From: an uncultured Paracoccus sp.
GTDB lineage: Bacteria > Pseudomonadota > Alphaproteobacteria > Rhodobacterales > Rhodobacteraceae
DNA length: 23,230 bases
Assembly (NCBI GenBank): GCA_937859005.1
Contig: CALLYR010000081.1
Coordinates: 1 to 23,230, forward strand
Reading direction: 5' to 3'
Under the pieces are notes generated by a model. It was not told the DNA's origin. It saw only the letters and a list, made by a program, of their open reading frames with translations, and did not search any database. A program made the position numbers and the translations under genes. Position 1 is the first letter of the stretch. Each line of letters begins with the position of its first letter. Below, in pieces: positions 1-8,560 of this stretch.

Positions 1-452
1 GCTTGACCCATGATGCAGTGATGGTGGGGGCGGGGATCGCCCGCGCCGACCGCCCGGCGCTGAACGTGCGCGGCTTCGGCCCGGTGCGCCAGCCGGTGCG
101 GGTGGTGATGGCGAACGGCCCGGTTCCTGACCTGCCAGCCGAAGGTCCGGACCACGGACCCCTGTGGGTTCTGACCGGACGGGTCGAGGAGGCGATGGCC
201 GAGCTGGGCCGCCGCGGGCTGACGCGGGTGTTCTGCGAGGGGGGCGGGCGGCTGGCCGCGGGGCTGCTGGCGGCGGGGTTGGTGGACGAACTGGTGGGCT
301 ATACCGCCGGGGTGGTGCTGGGTGGCGACGGGCGGGCGGCGGTCGGGGATCTGGGGCTGGCCGCGTTGGCCCATGCGCCGCGGTTCACCTTGGCGGAAAC
401 CTGGCGGATCGGACCGGACCTGTTCCACCGCTGGGTGCGCGAAGGGGTCTAG
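1..452 (+). CDS. ribD: RibD C-terminal (pyrimidine reductase) domain, 5'-truncated by window edge
   Basis: This is the C-terminal part (about 149 residues) of the bifunctional riboflavin protein RibD, which deaminates and then reduces the pyrimidine product of GTP opening in the cytoplasm. Only the NADPH-dependent reductase domain is visible; the zinc deaminase domain lies outside the window. The first complete codon is at position 3, and the reading frame is clearly already internal to the gene. Recognisable features are the segment HDAVMVGAGIARADRPAL near the start, the conserved CEGGGRLAAGLLAAGLVDEL block in the middle, and a normal C-terminus ending in a TAG. That stop overlaps the stop of the convergent kpsC by four bases. 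Position upstream of ribE, ribB and ribH supports the call. Confidence 0.93.
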   Translation, partial: LTHDAVMVGAGIARADRPALNVRGFGPVRQPVRVVMANGPVPDLPAEGPDHGPLWVLTGRVEEAMAELGRRGLTRVFCEGGGRLAAGLLAAGLVDELVGYTAGVVLGGDGRAAVGDLGLAALAHAPRFTLAETWRIGPDLFHRWVREGV

Positions 453-2427
453 CGCCACAGCCACGAATGACCGGCGAACGCCCCCTGCAGCTTGGCCAGC
501 CAGCGCAGGCCGGGGTCCGAGGGTTTCAGGTCCGGGTCGGCCAGCCGGTCCAGCGCGACCTCGACCGGGCAGGGCAGGCCGCTGACCGGATCGACATAGC
601 GCGGATAGGCGACCAGCGCCGCATGGACCAGCGCCGCCAGATCGGCCCGTGCCGTCCGCCGCGCGGGCACCGGCCCCAGGTCGCGCGTCAGGCCCCAGCC
701 GGCATAAAAGGGCGCGCCCACCGTCACCACAGGCTTGCCGCGAACCATCGCCTCGAACCCCAGGGTCGAGGTGATGGTCCAGATTTCATCTGCCCTGTCG
801 ATCAGGGCGGCGGCGGGGGCATGCGCCGCCGTCACATCGGCGAGTCCCGCCAGATCGGCAGGCCCGCCTCGACATCCGGGTGCGGCTTCCAGACGATCAG
901 CGCGCCGGGGTTTTCCGCCCGCACCCGGCGCAGCAGCGCCAGATTGCTCCGCTCCGCCCCCGCGCCAAGGCGGATCGAGGCGTCATCCTCGACCTGTCCG
1001 GGGACAAGGATGACGCGTCGACCCAAATCTGCGGGCAGGTCGGGCAGGGCGCCTGTCAGGTTGTATTTCGTGACGCCCCTCTCGCGCAGCCGCGCGATCA
1101 GCGCCAGCGCGCGGTCGCGCCCGCCCGGCGGCAGGGGTGTGGCGATCAGCCGTTCCAGCCTGCTTTCGCGGGTCGGGTCATAGTAAATCCCCAGATCATC
1201 CGCGACCAGCGACAGCGGCGGCACCAGCGCGGCACCCAGGCCGCGGGACCGCAGGAATCCATCCTCGACCCGTGCGGCCTGCGGCACGGCGTCGGCGCGG
1301 TTCGCCCAGGCCAGCGTCACCTGCGCCGAAGGCTTCCCAGTAAAGCGCACGCCCGCGCCGTTGCCGAAGGCACGTGCAAGGGCGGGCCGTTTCCACAGCC
1401 GCATCCCATAGGCCAGATGACCGCCCCGATCCTGCCGCCAGGCGCGGGCCTCGGCCTCGATCTGGCGCCGTGCGGTCTCGAAATCGCACAGCCGGTCGCG
1501 GCAGGGGTCATGCCAGACCGGCGCCAGCAGGTGACTGGCCGCGAACAGGGTTTCCGCAGTCGCGCGGCCCATCCGCCGCGGCACGGGGCGTTCGTCGTCA
1601 GACAGTCCCCAGCCGGCATAGAAGGGCTGACCGAACAGGCGCGGGCGGTGCCCGGCCAGCATCGCCTCATATCCCATCTGCGAACTGACGGCATAGACGG
1701 CGCGCGCATCGCCCACCAGCCGCCAGGGCGAAACCGGGCCGTCGCAGAAGATCTCGCCCCCGCGCAGGTCGTCCCGGGTCAGATGACCGGGCCGCAGGCC
1801 GGCGGCGGTTTCGGGATGGCTGCGCACGACGATCCGCGCGCCCGGATGCTCGTCGCGCGCCGCCGCCAGCATTTGCAGGAAGACCTTGCGACCCGCGCCC
1901 CGCAGCGAGGCATCGCCGCGTGTCTGGTCGATGATCAGGACATGGCCCGGCGGGGGCGCGGAGGCGTCCGGCAGATGGGCGTTGTATTTCGACAGATCGG
2001 CGGCGCGCAGCTGCGCCAACGCCGCCCGCGCCTCGGCCCCAAGGGCTGCAGCTTCGGCCGAGGCGGGGAGACGTTCGATCAGCGACGGGCACGCGGGGTC
2101 GAAATGCAGGCCGAACGGGTCGATCAGCAAGCCCACCGGACCGCGTCGGCCCACACGGCTGCGGTCGCGGCCCGGCAGGACCGACCGCAGGAACGCGTCC
2201 TCGACCGTGACCACCTGCGCCCTGCAGCGCGCGGCGATTGCACGGCCGCGCCAGGCGGTGGGACTTGTGCCCCAGACCCCCACGGCGTCGCCCCTGCCGG
2301 GCAGCCCGAGGGTGGGGCGCCAGCCTGCCAGCGTCAGGATGCGGCGGATGCGGGGGGCGGTCAGGAAACCGCCGTTGAACACGAACAGCCGCCGGGGGAT
2401 GCCCCCGGCGGCCGCATCGTCCGGCAT
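449..2427 (-). pseudogene. kpsC: KpsC-type capsule Kdo-transferase, frameshifted
   Basis: KpsC is a cytoplasmic dual-module beta-Kdo glycosyltransferase that builds the poly-Kdo linker of ABC-transporter-exported capsules. Both modules are visible as an internal duplication: VEDAFLRS and VEDGFLRS, HPE and HPD in VVRSHPE / VWKPHPD, and two PFYAGWGL motifs. The frame starting at the ATG at 2427 hits a TGA at 832-834, just after the second HPD motif. The remainder (LIDRADEIW, TSTLGFEA, PFYAGWGL) continues in another frame to 449. Around 840-860 the protein is also several residues shorter than I recall for the family, which suggests an out-of-frame deletion of about 20 bases rather than a single-base slip. 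The start is placed 5 bases after the stop of the export lipoprotein gene; a longer in-frame extension overlaps that gene and looks non-coding. A sequencing error cannot be excluded. Confidence 0.85.
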
Positions 2428-2432
2428 CAGGC

Positions 2433-3596
2433 TCAGCTGCCGATGCTGGACAGCGTGTCGGCGGTGGTGGCGCCGCCGGTGATCGCGCTCAGCGTCTTCT
2501 GCCACTGCACGTAAGGCGCCTCGGTCACATAGACGGTGTCGCCGTCGCGGATCATGAAGTCGCGCGCCAGGAACAGCCCGTTCGCCCGGGTCAGGTCCAG
2601 CACATAGGCCATGCGCTGATCGCCGATCACGTTTTCGCCCAGGACGGCGCGGGCGACCGACTGCGGCTCGTCCCGCAGGACAAACACGCCGGTCGGATCG
2701 GCCAGAGAGCTGGACAGCCCGCCGACCATGGCGATCGCCTCGATGGCGTTGATCTCCTCGGACCCCAAGGGCACCTTGGTCTGCCCGCCCAGCGCGCCCA
2801 AGGCGGTGAAGCTGCGCTGGTCCTCCTCGACCAGGATCACGTCGCCGGGACGCAGCGCCACGTCGTTGCGCGAATTGGCATAGAGATCCCTCAGCCAGAC
2901 CTTGCCCGAGGACCGGCCGCGCTTGACCGTGACCACTGCCACCTCGGGGTCGATCGACACGCCGCCGGCGCGGGCCAGCATCGCCGACAGCGTGCGGGTC
3001 GGCCGCTCGATCGGGAAGACGCCCTGTCCGTTGACGCGGCCCATCACCGACACGGTGGCGCCGTCGCCCGCGACGCGGGTGACCATCACCTGCGGGTCGG
3101 GCGTCTGGCTTTCCAGCCGCTGGGTGATAATGCGGCGCAGCGCGTCGGGGCTGTTGCCCGCCGCCCTGATGCGCCCCGCATAGGGCACGAAGATATAGCC
3201 CGCGCTGTCCACCTGCAGTTCCTGCAGCGGGGTGTTCGACTGTCCCATCGACGCCAGCAGCCCGTCATCGACGTTTTCCCAGATGGTCAGGCCCAGCACG
3301 TCGCCGGGGCGGATCTCGTCGGCGCCGACCTGTCCGGCACCGAGGAAATCGGAACTGAACCCATAGCTGGGGGTATAGGCGGTCGCGCGGACGACATGGT
3401 TGTTGACATAGATGATGCGGGCGTCGCCCCCCCGCTCGACTGCGCCCTTGAAGATCTCTCTCTTGCTGGGGCCGGATCGGGGCAGGGCACAGCCTGCGGC
3501 CGCGGCCACAGCCGAACCGGCGATCAGTCGCAGCACTGCACGGCGAGGGGCCCGGCCACGAGCCGGAGGGGTGAGGGAAAGATCGGTCAAGTCCAT
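2433..3596 (-). CDS. Capsule/polysaccharide export outer-membrane lipoprotein (Wza/KpsD-like)
   Basis: A 387-residue outer-membrane polysaccharide export protein, expected to form the periplasm-spanning export channel for capsule. The N-terminus has a basic run followed by a hydrophobic stretch and a lipobox ending AAAAGC, with the acylated Cys at about residue 36. The Poly_export domain follows (IRPGDVLGLTIWENVDDG, DSAGYIFVPYAGRIRAAG) with a beta-grasp SLBB-like part (SVMGRVNGQGVFPIERP and a second block near LGGQTKVPLGSEEINAIE). It lies between kpsS (98 bases upstream) and kpsC (5 bases downstream), so it is part of one minus-strand capsule operon. The ATG at 3596 directly follows an AGGAG; a TTG two codons later would be better spaced from that ribosome site, so the true start may be 3590. 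Confidence 0.9.
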   Translation of the reverse strand: MDLTDLSLTPPARGRAPRRAVLRLIAGSAVAAAAGCALPRSGPSKREIFKGAVERGGDARIIYVNNHVVRATAYTPSYGFSSDFLGAGQVGADEIRPGDVLGLTIWENVDDGLLASMGQSNTPLQELQVDSAGYIFVPYAGRIRAAGNSPDALRRIITQRLESQTPDPQVMVTRVAGDGATVSVMGRVNGQGVFPIERPTRTLSAMLARAGGVSIDPEVAVVTVKRGRSSGKVWLRDLYANSRNDVALRPGDVILVEEDQRSFTALGALGGQTKVPLGSEEINAIEAIAMVGGLSSSLADPTGVFVLRDEPQSVARAVLGENVIGDQRMAYVLDLTRANGLFLARDFMIRDGDTVYVTEAPYVQWQKTLSAITGGATTADTLSSIGS

Positions 3597-3694
3597 CTCC
3601 TGTACGTCGTGCCGGCGAATCTGTGCCGGTTTCTTGTGCTTATGAGGCGGACGTTACCGGGTCCGCATCTTCATTTCCATTGCGGCTGCCGCCT

Positions 3695-5035
3695 TCAGCG
3701 ATCATCCGCGCCCATCTGTTGCCTGTGCGCCGATCGCCCGCCTTCCAGCGCCTGATAGGGGTCGTCGGGATCCAGCATCATGTCCACGACCTGACGCAGC
3801 GCATGGGCGCGCGAGCGTGCCGCATAGAACCCCCCCGGCACCTGGCAGGTATCCAGCAGATAGTCGCGATAGTCGCGATAGAGGGCGAGGCTGGGCCGCT
3901 GCGGCTCGCGCAGGAAATCCTCCAGCGGCTGGGCGGACACCAGCCCCGGCTTGCCGAACACGGACCGGCCCATCGCCTTGACCGGCAGGCCGCGCCACAG
4001 CGCCTGCTGGGCCGAGGTGGAATTGATCGTGACCACCGCCCGCGCCTGCGACAGCAGCGCCGCCAGCTTGCCGCCGCCGATCAGATGCACCCGATCCGCC
4101 AGCCCCGCCGCCTGCGCCCGTTCCATGATGCGGCGGGCGGCGTCGCCGCGCCCGTCCTCCAGCGGATGGGCCTTGAAGACGAGGTGATGATGGCGGGGCG
4201 CCGCGTCCGCAAAGGCGTCCAGCACCTGATCGGTGAATTCGGACATCCGGCGATAGGGCGAATGGGCCAGAAAGCTCGAATCATGTTCGAGCTGCATCAG
4301 CACCAGAACAAAGGAATGGCCGCTGTTCCGGATGCGCCGCCCCTGCCGCCAGCGCTGCACCGCATGGACGGGTGCCAGCAGCAGCCCGCGCAGGTTCAGC
4401 CGGAATTCGCGCCACAGGCTGATGTCCCGGTGCGGCGTGAAGCCGGGATAGCGCCGGTTCGCCATCAGGACAAAGAAATGGTACAGCGCGCCATAGAAGC
4501 GGTGCTGGCGCATGTCGCCCCAATGCGCAGGGGGGCGGCCGATCTCGTCGCCGCGTTCCCTCAGCGCCGCGCGCATCTTTGCCAGGCCGATGTCCATCAG
4601 CCGGGAATGCCCGTTCGATCCGCCGCGTTCATAGGTGATCCAGTAGGGACGCAGATAACCCTCTTCGAACACATGCAGGACAAGGCCGTGGCGCGCGGCG
4701 GCGGCACGCGCGGCGGCATGGATCGGCCGGACATCGCCATACAGCACGATGTCGGTGACGCCCTTGTCCGCGATCAGCCGGTCCAGCGCCGCGGGCCAGT
4801 CCTGCGGCGTCCCGGCATAGGGGATGAAGCTGTCCCGGTCGCGCCAGAAGAACTGGTCGCCCGCATTGAAGCCGACGCGCCAGACCCGCGCCTCCGCCGC
4901 CCGCAGGATACGGCCCAGCCGGTCGAAGAACGGCCCATGCGGCCCCTGCAGCATCAGGAAGACGCGCGCAGAGGCGGGCAGCCCCGCCCGATCGCGATCG
5001 GATTCGGAGGGAAAGGCAGAATTCAATGCGTTCAT
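3695..5035 (-). CDS. kpsS: KpsS-type capsule Kdo-transferase
   Basis: A 446-residue homologue of KpsS, the enzyme that adds the first Kdo to lysophosphatidylglycerol in ABC-dependent capsule assembly. The family start VFLMLQGPHGPFF lies shortly after the N-terminus, followed by RVWRVGFNAGDQFFW, the conserved EEGYLRPYWITYERGG block, a VFKAHPLEDG motif and the INSTSAQQALWRGLPVKAMG segment near the C-terminus, matching the family order. The ATG at 5035 is chosen because family members begin close to the LQGP motif; an upstream in-frame ATG at 5101 would add 22 residues of unlikely composition. Neither start has a clear ribosome site. It is the first gene of the minus-strand capsule block and diverges from ribE, so the 228-base gap to ribE should carry both promoters. 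Confidence 0.88.
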   Translation of the reverse strand: MNALNSAFPSESDRDRAGLPASARVFLMLQGPHGPFFDRLGRILRAAEARVWRVGFNAGDQFFWRDRDSFIPYAGTPQDWPAALDRLIADKGVTDIVLYGDVRPIHAAARAAAARHGLVLHVFEEGYLRPYWITYERGGSNGHSRLMDIGLAKMRAALRERGDEIGRPPAHWGDMRQHRFYGALYHFFVLMANRRYPGFTPHRDISLWREFRLNLRGLLLAPVHAVQRWRQGRRIRNSGHSFVLVLMQLEHDSSFLAHSPYRRMSEFTDQVLDAFADAAPRHHHLVFKAHPLEDGRGDAARRIMERAQAAGLADRVHLIGGGKLAALLSQARAVVTINSTSAQQALWRGLPVKAMGRSVFGKPGLVSAQPLEDFLREPQRPSLALYRDYRDYLLDTCQVPGGFYAARSRAHALRQVVDMMLDPDDPYQALEGGRSAHRQQMGADDR

Positions 5036-5263
5036 CGGTCCGTCATGCCGTCCGAGCGCAGACGCAAGGGGGTTAACCTGAAATCGCCGCCTAGGTCGCA
5101 TGATGTATCGGCACGGGAAAGCACAAAAATCGCAAGCCTGCCCGAAAGGACAGGATCAGGACCGAAGCCCGGCGCGGTTCCGCGCATTGGCCGGGCGGGC
5201 TTGCCTTGCCGCGCGGCTCGGGCGATTGTCGCGTCCGCAGACGGATAGCGGGAACCGACAGTC

Positions 5264-5857
5264 ATGTTCACCGGGATCATCACCGACATCGGCCGTGTGA
5301 CGGCGGTCGAGCTTCGCGGCGACATGCGCGCACGCATCGCCTGCGGCTATGACATGGATAAGGTCGATCAGGGCGCCTCGATCGCCTGCGACGGGATCTG
5401 CCTGACGGTGGTGGACAAGGGGCCGGACTGGTTCGAGGTGGACATCTCGGCCGAGACGCTGTCCAGGACCAACATCGGCGCAAGCGGCTGGTCGGTGGGC
5501 CGGCAGATCAACCTGGAGCGGGCGCTGCGCGTGGGCGACGAGCTGGGCGGGCATATCGTGTCGGGCCATGTGGACGGCGTTGCCCGGATCGAGGCGCTGG
5601 TTCCCGAAGGCGACAGCCTGCGCGTGACGCTGGAGGCGCCCGCGCATCTGGCCCGCTTCATCGCGCCCAAGGGGTCTGTTGCGCTGAACGGCGCTTCGCT
5701 GACCGTGAACGAGGTCGAGGGCAACCGCTTCGGCGTGAACCTGATCCCGCATACGCGCGCGGTGACGACCTGGGGTCAGGTGCGGACGGGCGATGCGGTG
5801 AACCTTGAGATCGACACACTCGCGCGCTACGTCGCGCGGCTGGCGCAGGCGGGGTGA
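5264..5857 (+). CDS. ribE: Riboflavin synthase
   Basis: Riboflavin synthase (alpha subunit), which dismutates two molecules of 6,7-dimethyl-8-ribityllumazine to riboflavin plus the pyrimidine. The protein is 197 residues, normal for the family, and begins with the signature MFTGIITDIGRV. It has two tandem lumazine-binding domains: the first with GASIACDGICLTVVD, the second with LGGHIVSGHVDGVARI and the matching KGSVALNGASLTVNEV. The ATG at 5264 gives the canonical N-terminus, with a weak GGGAA ribosome site about ten bases upstream. It heads the plus-strand rib genes after the inserted capsule block, 150 bases before ribB. I see no FMN riboswitch in either flanking gap. The symbol ribC is also used for this enzyme. 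Confidence 0.96.
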   Translation: MFTGIITDIGRVTAVELRGDMRARIACGYDMDKVDQGASIACDGICLTVVDKGPDWFEVDISAETLSRTNIGASGWSVGRQINLERALRVGDELGGHIVSGHVDGVARIEALVPEGDSLRVTLEAPAHLARFIAPKGSVALNGASLTVNEVEGNRFGVNLIPHTRAVTTWGQVRTGDAVNLEIDTLARYVARLAQAG

Positions 5858-6007
5858 CGGGGCCGGACCATCGGCGCAGGCTGCGGCGTTGCATCTTTCG
5901 CCCGCGTCCAGTCTGCGCTAAGGCGCGGAGTTGCAGAACGGACCTTCGGCTGCGGACGGCGGTCCCATCCGAACGACCGAAACGCGCCGGAACAGGGGGC
6001 GGACCGC

Positions 6008-7147
6008 ATGACATCGCAGGAACGCAGAATGAACTATGAACAGCCGGGACCCGTCGAGCGCGACTGGTCCGACGCCATTTCCGGCATCGAGGACATCATC
6101 GAGGACGCGCGCAACGGGCGCATGTTCATCCTGGTCGATCACGAGGACCGCGAGAACGAAGGCGATCTGGTCATCCCCGCCCAGATGGCCACGCCCGATG
6201 CGATCAACTTCATGGCGATGCACGGACGCGGGCTGATCTGCCTGGCGATGCCCGGATCGCGCATCGACGCGCTGGGCCTGCCGCTGATGTCGCCCAAGAA
6301 CTCCAGCCGGCACGAGACCGCCTTCACCCTGTCCATCGAGGCGCGCGAGGGCGTGACCACGGGCATTTCCGCCCATGACCGCGCCCGCACGATCAGCGTG
6401 GCGATCGACCCCACCCGCGGCGCGGCCGACATCGCGACGCCGGGCCATGTCTTTCCGCTGCGCGCGCGAGAGGGGGGCGTCCTGATCCGCGCAGGCCATA
6501 CCGAGGCCGCCGTGGATGTCGCACGGCTGGCCGGACTGAACCCTTCGGGCGTGATCTGCGAGATCATGAACGAGGATGGCAGCATGGCCCGTCTGCCCGA
6601 CCTGATCGCATTCGCCCAGAAACACGGGCTGAAGATCGGCACGATCAGCGACCTGATCGCCTATCGCCGCCGGCACGACAACCTGATCGCCGAGCGCGAC
6701 CGGACGGTCGTGACCTCGGCCTTTGGCGGCGAATGGACGATGCGCATCTTTGCCGACGAAACCCATGGCGCCGAACATATCGTGCTGACCAAGGGCGACC
6801 TGAGCGCGCCGGGGCCGGTGATGGTCAGGATGCACGCGCTGGACCCGCTGCATGACGTGCTGGGGATCGTGCGCGAGCGCGCGGGCGACCTGCCCGCCGC
6901 GATGCGGATGATCGCGGCCGAGGGGCGGGGCGCGGTGGTGCTGATCCGCGACCTGTCGCCCCTGCTGCCCCGGCCGGGTGAAACCTCGTCCCATACCCTG
7001 CGCCAATACGGGGTGGGGGCGCAGATCCTGTCGGCGCTGGGCCTGTCGGAACTGATCCTGCTGACCAACACGGCCCCGGTGAAGGTCGTGGGCCTTGACG
7101 CTTACGGTCTTTCGATCCATTCCACCCGTCCCATTCCGCAGGACTGA
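6008..7147 (+). CDS. ribB: 3,4-dihydroxy-2-butanone 4-phosphate synthase with degenerate GTP cyclohydrolase II domain (RibBX type)
   Basis: The N-terminal 200 or so residues are DHBP synthase, which converts ribulose 5-phosphate to the four-carbon precursor of lumazine. Catalytic motifs are intact: VDHEDRENEGDLVIPA, SSRHETAFTLSIEAREG, GVTTGISAHDRARTI, and FPLRAREGGVLIRAGHTEAA with its acidic and histidine residues. The C-terminal 170 residues align with GTP cyclohydrolase II, but where the zinc cysteines and GSLRCDCG-type loop belong the sequence reads VRMHALDPLHDVLGIVRE, with no cysteine at all. This matches the RibBX variant known from Proteobacteria, so a separate ribA is expected elsewhere. 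The ATG at 6008 has an AGGGGGC ribosome site; an in-frame ATG seven codons later is the alternative. ribH starts one base after the stop. Confidence 0.94.
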   Translation: MTSQERRMNYEQPGPVERDWSDAISGIEDIIEDARNGRMFILVDHEDRENEGDLVIPAQMATPDAINFMAMHGRGLICLAMPGSRIDALGLPLMSPKNSSRHETAFTLSIEAREGVTTGISAHDRARTISVAIDPTRGAADIATPGHVFPLRAREGGVLIRAGHTEAAVDVARLAGLNPSGVICEIMNEDGSMARLPDLIAFAQKHGLKIGTISDLIAYRRRHDNLIAERDRTVVTSAFGGEWTMRIFADETHGAEHIVLTKGDLSAPGPVMVRMHALDPLHDVLGIVRERAGDLPAAMRMIAAEGRGAVVLIRDLSPLLPRPGETSSHTLRQYGVGAQILSALGLSELILLTNTAPVKVVGLDAYGLSIHSTRPIPQD

Positions 7148-7148
7148 C

Positions 7149-7691
7149 ATGGCCGCGCTGACCGAACATACCATTCTGCCGCTGCCCCGGTTCGACACGC
7201 CGGTGCGCCTGCTGATCGTGGTCGCGCCCTATTACCGCGCCGTCGCCGACGGGCTGATCGCGGGCGCGCGCGCTGCGGCCGAACGGGCAGGGGCCGCGGT
7301 CGATCTGGCCGAGGTGCCCGGCGCGCTGGAAATCCCGTCTGCGATTTCCCTTGCCGGGCGGCTGGAAAGTCATGACGGCTTTGTGGCGCTGGGCTGCGTG
7401 ATCCGGGGCGAGACGACGCATTACGACACCGTCTGCAACGACAGTTCGCGCGGGCTGATGCTGCTGGGCCTGCAGGGGCTGTGCATCGGCAACGGCATCC
7501 TGACTGTGGAAAACATGGATCAGGCGATGGTCCGCGCCGCGCCTGACGGGCAGGACAAGGGGGGCGGGGCCGTCGCCGCCGCGCTGCATCTGATCGCGCT
7601 GAAGCGGCTCTGGTCGGGAAGCAGCGATCCAAACGCGGGGCTCGACCCGTTCCGTCTGGCCAGGGAACTGGACGGGAGCGGCAGCGCATGA
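7149..7691 (+). CDS. ribH: 6,7-dimethyl-8-ribityllumazine synthase
   Basis: Lumazine synthase, 180 residues, which condenses the DHBP four-carbon unit with the ribityl-aminopyrimidine to give the substrate of RibE. Motifs seen are VAPYYRAVADGLIAGA with the aromatic substrate residue, the EVPGALEIPSAI block, and the hallmark GCVIRGETTHYDTVCNDSSRG. A basic/acidic loop with DKGGGAVAAALHLI near the end is also typical. The ATG at 7149 starts one base after the ribB stop, so the genes are probably translationally coupled; longer in-frame starts inside ribB would add an unrelated leader. The stop overlaps the nusB start in an ATGA. The C-terminal extension after LKRLW is slightly longer than in short family members. 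Confidence 0.96.
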   Translation: MAALTEHTILPLPRFDTPVRLLIVVAPYYRAVADGLIAGARAAAERAGAAVDLAEVPGALEIPSAISLAGRLESHDGFVALGCVIRGETTHYDTVCNDSSRGLMLLGLQGLCIGNGILTVENMDQAMVRAAPDGQDKGGGAVAAALHLIALKRLWSGSSDPNAGLDPFRLARELDGSGSA

Positions 7692-8158
7692 CCGCCGCGC
7701 CCCGACCCGATCGCCGCGCCCTGAGCGCCGCCGCCCGCGTCTATGCCGTCCAGGGCCTGTTCCAGATGGAGGCAGCCGACCAGTCGGCCGAACGCGTCAG
7801 CCGCGAATTCCGCAACTGGCGCATCGGTGCCGAATCCGACGAAGGCACCACCCCCGAGGCCGACGAGGCGCTGTTCGAACGCATCCTGGACGGGGCGGTG
7901 AACTGGCAGGCACGCATCGACCAGATGACCGACCGGGCGCTGGTGGCGAAATGGCCCATCGCCCGCATCGATCCGGTGCTGCGGGCACTGTTCCGCGCGG
8001 CGGGGTCCGAACTGATCGCAGCCGATACCCCGCCGCGGGTGGTGATCTCGGAATACATGCGTGTGGCCGATGCCTTTTTCCCCGACGGGCCCGAGACGCG
8101 CTTTGTCAATGCCGTGCTCGATCACATGGCGCGCGAGGCGCGGCCGCAGGCATTCTGA
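7688..8158 (+). CDS. nusB: Transcription antitermination factor NusB
   Basis: NusB (156 residues) is an all-helical RNA-binding protein that pairs with NusE (ribosomal protein S10) on boxA RNA to give antitermination in rRNA operons. The sequence shows the family layout: an N-terminal arginine-rich segment leading into SAAARVYAVQGLFQMEAAD, the central helices, then WPIARIDPVLRALFRAAGSEL, PPRVVISEYMRVADAF and the end signature FVNAVLDHMAREAR. The start ATG overlaps the ribH stop (ATGA), and ribH-nusB adjacency is widely conserved. Its coupling to the rib genes implies co-transcription from the ribB or ribE promoter. Confidence 0.95.
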   Translation: MTAAPRPDRRALSAAARVYAVQGLFQMEAADQSAERVSREFRNWRIGAESDEGTTPEADEALFERILDGAVNWQARIDQMTDRALVAKWPIARIDPVLRALFRAAGSELIAADTPPRVVISEYMRVADAFFPDGPETRFVNAVLDHMAREARPQAF

Positions 8159-8175
8159 TGAATGTTGTGAAACGG

Positions 8176-8204
8176 GTGACATCAAGGCAACTCGGCCCTA
8201 GATT
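8176..8204 (+). promoter_or_regulatory. Candidate sigma70-type promoter
   Basis: A GTGACA hexamer at 8176-8181 and a TAGATT hexamer at 8199-8204 are separated by exactly 17 bases, just downstream of the nusB stop. A start of transcription near 8211 would give a short leader with the GGAGG site in front of the membrane protein at 8231. This is pattern recognition only. Confidence 0.45.
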
Positions 8205-8230
8205 GCATGGGTCAACCTGCGGAGGCCGCC

Positions 8231-8560
8231 ATGCCTGAACTCGTCCGCCTTTACATCCGCAACATCATCCTGGGCTTCGTGCTGGCCGTCCTGTTCACGG
8301 CGGCGCTGATCGGTCTGGACGTGGCCCATCTGCGCCACCTGGTCATGGCCACGCAGGGCGGCTGGATCGCCGTCATGCTGCTGGTGGTATTCAACACCAT
8401 CGTATTTGCCGGTGTCCAGTTCGCCATCGCCGTCATGCGCATGGCCGAACCCGAAGACAAGCCCCGCAGCGGACTGCGCGCCCCGATCACCTTGCGCCCC
8501 CGTACCCTGGCTCCGGCTCTTGTCCCTGTCCGCAGCACTGACCGAGACCGGATTGTGTGA
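8231..8560 (+). CDS. Small inner-membrane protein, two predicted transmembrane helices
   Basis: A 109-residue protein of no family I can name. The start ATG at 8231 is well supported by a GGAGG ribosome site eight or so bases upstream. Two hydrophobic helices are visible: about residues 8-30 (IILGFVLAVLFTAALIGL) and about 42-68 (WIAVMLLVVFNTIVFAGVQF), separated by a short loop. The last 40 residues are basic, Pro/Arg-rich and probably cytoplasmic and disordered. It is 72 bases after nusB and may have its own promoter at 8176. Short two-helix proteins next to nusB are common in Rhodobacteraceae, but I cannot assign a function. Conservation of the start signal and frame argues that it is a real gene. 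Confidence 0.75.
   Translation: MPELVRLYIRNIILGFVLAVLFTAALIGLDVAHLRHLVMATQGGWIAVMLLVVFNTIVFAGVQFAIAVMRMAEPEDKPRSGLRAPITLRPRTLAPALVPVRSTDRDRIV

Noticed and set aside
449..835. A separate small capsule gene on the minus strand
   Set aside because: Its protein is exactly the missing C-terminal end of KpsC, and its GTG start lies inside the lesion; it is a fragment of the broken gene.
880..2514. Very long open frame on the plus strand opposite kpsC
   Set aside because: High GC content keeps antisense frames open. The translation is Arg/Gln/Pro-rich without any motif, while the minus strand shows clear KpsC modules. The same applies to long antisense frames at 3623-5248, 5918-7198, 11236-12096, 13112-14596 and 20007-21578.
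5036..6007. FMN riboswitch in front of ribE or ribB
   Set aside because: I looked in both gaps for the conserved RFN-type core and did not find it. Only short GC stems are present.
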